From Nitrosomonadaceae bacterium (GTDB taxonomy: Bacteria; Pseudomonadota; Gammaproteobacteria; Burkholderiales; Usitatibacteraceae), in the NCBI GenBank assembly GCA_021300055.1, contig JAJTHU010000171.1, positions 1 to 18,267 of the forward strand: 18,267 bases of DNA. The letters are read 5' to 3'. Each line of letters opens with the position of its first letter. Within the stretch, counting starts at the first letter, position 1. A program made the position numbers and the translations under genes. Positions 14,577 to 18,267 of the stretch are shown piece by piece. Under the pieces are notes generated by a model that was not told the DNA's origin, did no database searches, and saw only the letters and a list, made by a program, of their open reading frames with translations.

Positions 14577-15068
14577 ATGCCCTCCTTTGACATCCTCTCA
14601 GAAGTGAACAAGGTCGAGCTCAAGAATGCAATTGAGCAGGCCAATAAAGAGATCACCAATCGCTTCGATTTCAAAGGATCGGATGCGCGCATTGAGCTGA
14701 AAGAGAAAGAGCTCGAGCTAACGCTCTATGCAGACGACGACTTCAAGCTCAGCCAAGTCAAAGATGTGATGATGAACAAGATGGCCAAGCGTCAGGTTGA
14801 TGTGCGCCTGCTCGACGAGAAACCGAAAGAGAAAATCGGCGGTGACAAAGTCAAGCAGGTCATCAAGGTCAAGAACGGCATCGAAACCGAACTCGGCAAA
14901 AAGATTCAGAGGCTGATCAAGGATTCCAAGATCAAGGTGACCGCCGCGATTCAGGGCGAGGTCGTACGCGTATCAGGCAACAAGCGCGACGACTTGCAGG
15001 CAGTGATTGCGCTGTGCAAATCGAAAGTCGACGAGGTGCCCCTCCAGTTCGAGAATTTTAGGGATTGA
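14577..15068 (+). CDS. yajQ: YajQ-family nucleotide-binding protein
   Basis: A 163-residue cytoplasmic protein of the YajQ (UPF0234) family, two ferredoxin-like domains; members bind nucleic acids or nucleotides, and some bind cyclic di-GMP in virulence regulation. It begins MPSFDILSEVNKVELKNAI and carries the conserved NRFDFKGSDA segment near 32-41, KEKELELTLYADDDFKL, and the C-terminal IQGEVVRVSGNKRDDLQ. Length is standard. The ATG at 14577 is chosen by homology; the frame is open to 14496 only because the tandem repeats there happen to lack stops. No Shine-Dalgarno is visible. It stands alone between REP-like elements, convergent with the transketolase gene. Confidence 0.94.
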   Translation: MPSFDILSEVNKVELKNAIEQANKEITNRFDFKGSDARIELKEKELELTLYADDDFKLSQVKDVMMNKMAKRQVDVRLLDEKPKEKIGGDKVKQVIKVKNGIETELGKKIQRLIKDSKIKVTAAIQGEVVRVSGNKRDDLQAVIALCKSKVDEVPLQFENFRD

Positions 15069-15085
15069 GGTAAAACGTCAAAAGA

Positions 15086-15169
15086 TGTCGTCCCCGCGCA
15101 GGCGGGGACCCAATTTTCGGTGCGATACGACATGAACAAACTTGGGTTCCCGCCTGCGCGGGGACGACA
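15086..15169. repeat. Paired REP-like elements between yajQ and the transketolase gene
   Basis: Two 28-base arms (15086-15113 and 15142-15169) are inverted copies differing at one base, separated by 28 bases. Each arm is itself a small hairpin: CCCCGC, loop GCAG, GCGGGG, with a GTCG head. The layout is that of a BIME-like REP doublet. Lying between convergent genes, it could act as a two-way transcript end for yajQ and tkt. Confidence 0.8.
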
Positions 15170-15233
15170 GATTTAATGTTTTCGCGTTAACCAATCAGTG
15201 ACGCGAATCCGATGCGGCAGAAATAAAGCGATC

Positions 15234-17219
15234 TCAGCCAAGCACTTTCGCGACCACGGCATCCGCAGTAATCCCAAAGTGCTTGTACAGCACTCCCGCA
15301 GGCGCAGACTCACCAAACGTGTCGATCCCCACCACGTCGCCCTCAAGGCCGACGTACTTGCGCCAGTAGTCCGTCACACCCGCTTCGATCGCGATCCGCT
15401 TTACACCAGCGGGTAGCACGCTCGCGCGGTAAGCGGCATCTTGTTGGTCGAACACGAACGTCGATGGCATCGACACGACGCGAACGAACACGCCCTTCTC
15501 GGCCAACGCTTTCTGCGCGTCCATCGCAATCGACACTTCGGTGCCCGTCGCGATCAACACCGCTTTCAGTGCACCCGCTTCGCGAGATAGCACGTAGCCG
15601 CCACGCTGAATCGCGGCCGTGGTCGCGGCATCGCGTTTTTGGAAGGCCGAGTTTTGCCGTGAGAACACCAAACACGTCGGGCCGTTCTGACGCGCCAGCG
15701 CATGCTGCCAAGCGACCACAGACTCAGTGGTATCGCACGGACGCCAAACATCCATGTTGGGAATGATGCGCAGTGAGGCGACGTGTTCAACCGACTGGTG
15801 TGTCGGGCCATCTTCGCCCAAGCCGATTGAATCGTGCGTGAAGACACTGATGTTGCGAATCTTCATCAACGCCGCCATGCGCAGCGCGTTACGCGAGTAA
15901 TCACTGAACGTCAGGAACGTGCCGTGGTACCCAATGAATCCACCGTGCAAGGCAATGCCATTGACGATCGCGGTCATGCCGAATTCACGCACGCCGTAGT
16001 TGATGTAGTTGCCGCCAGTAACCGCCGACAGCGACTTGCTGCCACTCCAATTGGTGAGGTTGGATCCAGTGAGGTCAGCAGAGCCGCCGAGCATCTCAGG
16101 CAAGTGTTGGGCAAACGCCTCAATCGCAATTTGTGAGGCTTTACGCGTGGCCACCGTCTCGACCTTTTCATCGGCACGATTGATCGCAGCCTCGGCGATG
16201 CTGGCGAAGTTAGCCGGCAGCGCGCCTTGCATACGTCGCTCAAACTCAGCGGCGAGTTCGGGATGTGCCGCGCGGTAGGCAGCAAACACACCCTGCCATT
16301 GCGCCTCGAGCGCCGCGCCCTTCTGCGTGGCATCCCAAGCTTCGTAAATGTTGGCAGGAATCTCAAACGGCGCGTGCTTCCAGCCGATCGCTTCACGCGT
16401 GGCGGCGACTTCTTTTTCGCCGAGCGCCGAGCCGTGCACTTTGTCGGTGCCCGCCATATTTGGCGCGCCCTTGCCGATAACAGTTTTGCAGCAAATCAAC
16501 GTTGGCTTGTTGCTTTGCTTCGCTTCGCGAAGCGCGCCGTCAACCGCATCGGCATCGTGGCCATCCACATTCGGAATCACATTCCAGCCGTACGCAGCAA
16601 AGCGCATCGGCGTGTTGTCCTTAAACCAACCTTCGACCTTACCGTCGATCGAAATGCCATTGTCGTCGTAGAACACGATGAGCTTAGACAGACCCAACGT
16701 ACCGGCGAGGCTGCAGACCTCGTGCGAAATGCCTTCCATCAAGCAACCGTCGCCGGCGAACACGTAGGTGTAGTGATCGACGATGTCGAGGCCATCGCGG
16801 TTGAAGTGGCGAGCCAATTCACGCTCAGCGATCGCCATGCCGACGGCGTTAGCCAAGCCTTGTCCAAGTGGCCCAGTGGTGGTCTCCACGCCCGGCGTGA
16901 TGCCGAACTCAGGATGTCCCGCCGTCTTAGAGTGCAACTGACGGAAGTTCTTGATCTCTTCCATCGGCAAGTTGTAGCCGGTCAGGTGCAGCAACGAATA
17001 GATGAGCATTGAACCGTGGCCGTTGGACAGCACAAAACGGTCGCGATTGGCCCAAAGCGGGTTCTTTGAGTTGTGCCGCAGGTGCTGGCGCCATAGCACC
17101 TCGGCGATCTCTGCCATGCCCATCGGCGCGCCGGGATGCCCGGAATTTGCTTTCTGGACAGCGTCCATTGAGAGGGCACGAATGGCGTTGGTGATGTCGG
17201 CGCGGTTGGCGGTGGTCAT
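15234..17219 (-). CDS. tkt: Transketolase
   Basis: A thiamine-diphosphate enzyme that moves two-carbon ketol units between sugar phosphates in the pentose phosphate pathway. The 661-residue product has the family layout: an N-terminal pyrophosphate domain with His28 in SGHPGAP, the ThDP motif beginning GDG at 156-158 and ending DDN at 185-187, and the middle pyrimidine domain with catalytic Glu412 in YGVREFGM, followed by HDSIGLGEDGPTHQ. A C-terminal domain completes it. Full length. I chose the ATG at 17219 (MTTANRADITN); the frame is open to 17309, but those residues do not fit the family. No good Shine-Dalgarno is visible. It is divergent from speH across 231 bp containing ATTATAAT at 17311-17318. 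Confidence 0.97.
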   Translation of the reverse strand: MTTANRADITNAIRALSMDAVQKANSGHPGAPMGMAEIAEVLWRQHLRHNSKNPLWANRDRFVLSNGHGSMLIYSLLHLTGYNLPMEEIKNFRQLHSKTAGHPEFGITPGVETTTGPLGQGLANAVGMAIAERELARHFNRDGLDIVDHYTYVFAGDGCLMEGISHEVCSLAGTLGLSKLIVFYDDNGISIDGKVEGWFKDNTPMRFAAYGWNVIPNVDGHDADAVDGALREAKQSNKPTLICCKTVIGKGAPNMAGTDKVHGSALGEKEVAATREAIGWKHAPFEIPANIYEAWDATQKGAALEAQWQGVFAAYRAAHPELAAEFERRMQGALPANFASIAEAAINRADEKVETVATRKASQIAIEAFAQHLPEMLGGSADLTGSNLTNWSGSKSLSAVTGGNYINYGVREFGMTAIVNGIALHGGFIGYHGTFLTFSDYSRNALRMAALMKIRNISVFTHDSIGLGEDGPTHQSVEHVASLRIIPNMDVWRPCDTTESVVAWQHALARQNGPTCLVFSRQNSAFQKRDAATTAAIQRGGYVLSREAGALKAVLIATGTEVSIAMDAQKALAEKGVFVRVVSMPSTFVFDQQDAAYRASVLPAGVKRIAIEAGVTDYWRKYVGLEGDVVGIDTFGESAPAGVLYKHFGITADAVVAKVLG

Positions 17220-17450
17220 GTCTGGAAGGGAGTGAGGGGAACGGTAGGAGGCTGACGCAGCGGATGCGGGCCAGATTGCGCTTGACCGGCGAGTCATGCC
17301 GAAGCGCAAGATTATAATTTAGGGCTACTCGTAGTACTGACCAGTCTTTCTTGGGCGCGGTTGCCGTCGAAGACGCAGTGGCACGCTCGGACAAGAATGC
17401 GCTTACGGACTCAGTCCCGTACGCAAGCCGAGCATTTAACGGAGAACAAC

Positions 17451-17846
17451 ATGCGCGGCCTACACATTTTTGCGGACTTCTATAACTGTCCGCCCAGCGA
17501 CTACCTTACCTCGGCAAAGAAATTGCGCTTGATGTGCATCCGTGCCGCACAGCTGGCGGGCCTCACCGTGCTGGGCGACCACTTCTACCAGTTCGATGGC
17601 TTCGACGCGATCCAAGACGGCGGCGCAACGGGTGCCTTGGTTTTGGCCGAGTCGCACCTCGCCATTCACACTTGGCCCGAACGCGCCAGTGCAACGGTCG
17701 ACATCTACGTGTGCAACGTGACGGGTGACAACAGCGGCAAGGCAGAGAACCTCTACATTGAGCTGGTTGAAGAGCTCAAGCCCGGCGAAATCCTCGTCGA
17801 GCGCGTTTGGCGCGGCAAGGACGAGCCGCTTGCCGCAGCTGCCTGA
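17451..17846 (+). CDS. speH: S-adenosylmethionine decarboxylase proenzyme
   Basis: Makes decarboxylated AdoMet, the aminopropyl donor for spermidine. The 131-residue product is the short SpeH-type proenzyme. Autocleavage is expected between Glu67 and Ser68 in LAESHLAIHTWPE, turning Ser68 into the pyruvoyl group. His73 and Cys88 complete the processing and catalytic set, with the Ser-His-Cys spacing (5 and 15 residues) of characterised bacterial enzymes. The ATG at 17451 has GGAG 6 bases upstream; the open frame back to 17361 is discounted. speE follows after 17 bases, so decarboxylated AdoMet is made next to the enzyme that uses it. Confidence 0.96.
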   Translation: MRGLHIFADFYNCPPSDYLTSAKKLRLMCIRAAQLAGLTVLGDHFYQFDGFDAIQDGGATGALVLAESHLAIHTWPERASATVDIYVCNVTGDNSGKAENLYIELVEELKPGEILVERVWRGKDEPLAAAA

Positions 17847-17863
17847 TTCCATAGCGCAGCGCC

Positions 17864-18267
17864 ATGCAACGACTTGAAGAGCGTCTCACCGCGGCCTCTG
17901 GCGTTTACTACGACGCGGACCGGTTGCTAGCGTCGCATCAGTCCCCCTATCAACGCATCGAAATATTTGAAACGCCGGATCTCGGGCGGTTGATGCGCAT
18001 CGACGGCGCGAACATGACGTCCGACCGCGACGAGTTTTTCTATCACGAGGCATTGGTGCATCCGGCTGCGTGCGCGCACCCTGCACCACAGCGCGCGCTG
18101 ATCGTCGGCGGCGGCGACGGCGGCTCGTCAGAAGAAGCCCTCAAGCATCCAAGTGTGGCGCTTTGTCGTATGTGTGAACTCGATCAAGCGGTGGTCGACA
18201 TGGCGCGCGAGTGGTTACCGCAGGTTCACAACGGTGTGTTCAGCGACGCAAGGTTGCGTGTGCAGAT
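17864..18267 (+). CDS. speE: Spermidine synthase SpeE, 5' part
   Basis: Transfers the aminopropyl group from decarboxylated AdoMet to putrescine. Only the first 134 codons are in the window, roughly half of a usual SpeE; the frame is open to the edge. Visible features are the N-terminal beta domain with SPYQRIEIFETPDLGRLMRIDG, the FFYHEALVHP segment (putrescine side), the nucleotide-binding loop GGGDGGSSEEALKHP and the following acidic CELD that contacts the AdoMet ribose. The start ATG at 17864 has no strong Shine-Dalgarno and probably depends on translation from speH. The catalytic aspartate of the second half lies beyond the edge, so an intact enzyme is assumed, not seen. Confidence 0.94.
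   Translation, partial: MQRLEERLTAASGVYYDADRLLASHQSPYQRIEIFETPDLGRLMRIDGANMTSDRDEFFYHEALVHPAACAHPAPQRALIVGGGDGGSSEEALKHPSVALCRMCELDQAVVDMAREWLPQVHNGVFSDARLRVQ

Noticed and set aside
15086..15169. Considered as part of a CRISPR array because of the regular 28-base arms and 28-base spacer.
   Set aside because: Only two copies, inverted rather than direct, each internally palindromic, and no cas genes; a REP doublet fits better.
16227..17012. A 261-codon open frame on the plus strand opposite the transketolase gene.
   Set aside because: It lies wholly within a clearly identified transketolase and has no protein-like domains; high GC makes long antisense frames common.

Overview
The window looks like chromosomal core-genome DNA from a betaproteobacterium, GC-rich at roughly 55-60%. 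Two conserved neighbourhoods support this: a late histidine block running hisH-hisA-hisF-hisI-hisE-hinT-tatA-tatB-tatC, and an arginine block running rpsT / DUF3579 / argD / argF / argG. Typical betaproteobacterial protein forms (separate hisI and hisE, a DUF3579 protein, a short prokaryotic SpeH-type AdoMet decarboxylase) agree. I cannot place it below class level from sequence alone.

Left part (27-6640, minus strand): a tRNA-Gly(CCC) gene, an exported S1/P1-type nuclease overlapping tatC, the tatABC protein-export genes, a HIT-family hydrolase, then hisE, hisI, hisF, hisA and hisH. Transcription runs from hisH down towards the tRNA. Stop and start codons overlap or nearly touch from hisA through hinT and again at tatC/nuclease, which suggests translational coupling. 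The early his genes (hisG, D, C, B) are not here: hisH faces rpsT across a divergent promoter region.

Middle part (6641-14398, mostly plus strand): rpsT with a good sigma70 promoter and terminator; a convergent DUF3579 gene; a COG4529-type FAD/NAD(P)-binding protein of unknown function; argD, argF and argG (ornithine formation, citrulline formation, argininosuccinate formation); and, between argF and argG, an exported protein that I do not recognise. argD is preceded by a promoter followed immediately by an intrinsic terminator. argG has a 330-bp leader with nested inverted repeats.

Right part (14399-18267): a YajQ-family nucleotide-binding protein flanked by REP-like palindromes, a transketolase on the minus strand, and on the plus strand speH (AdoMet decarboxylase) followed by the first half of speE (spermidine synthase), which runs off the window.

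I saw no insertion sequence, prophage, CRISPR array, toxin-antitoxin pair or defence system. The window is mostly housekeeping. Its least explained contents are the exported protein at 11828-12784, the FAD protein at 7831-9279, and several RNA-structure candidates in the leaders of argD, argG and the tatA-tatB gap.
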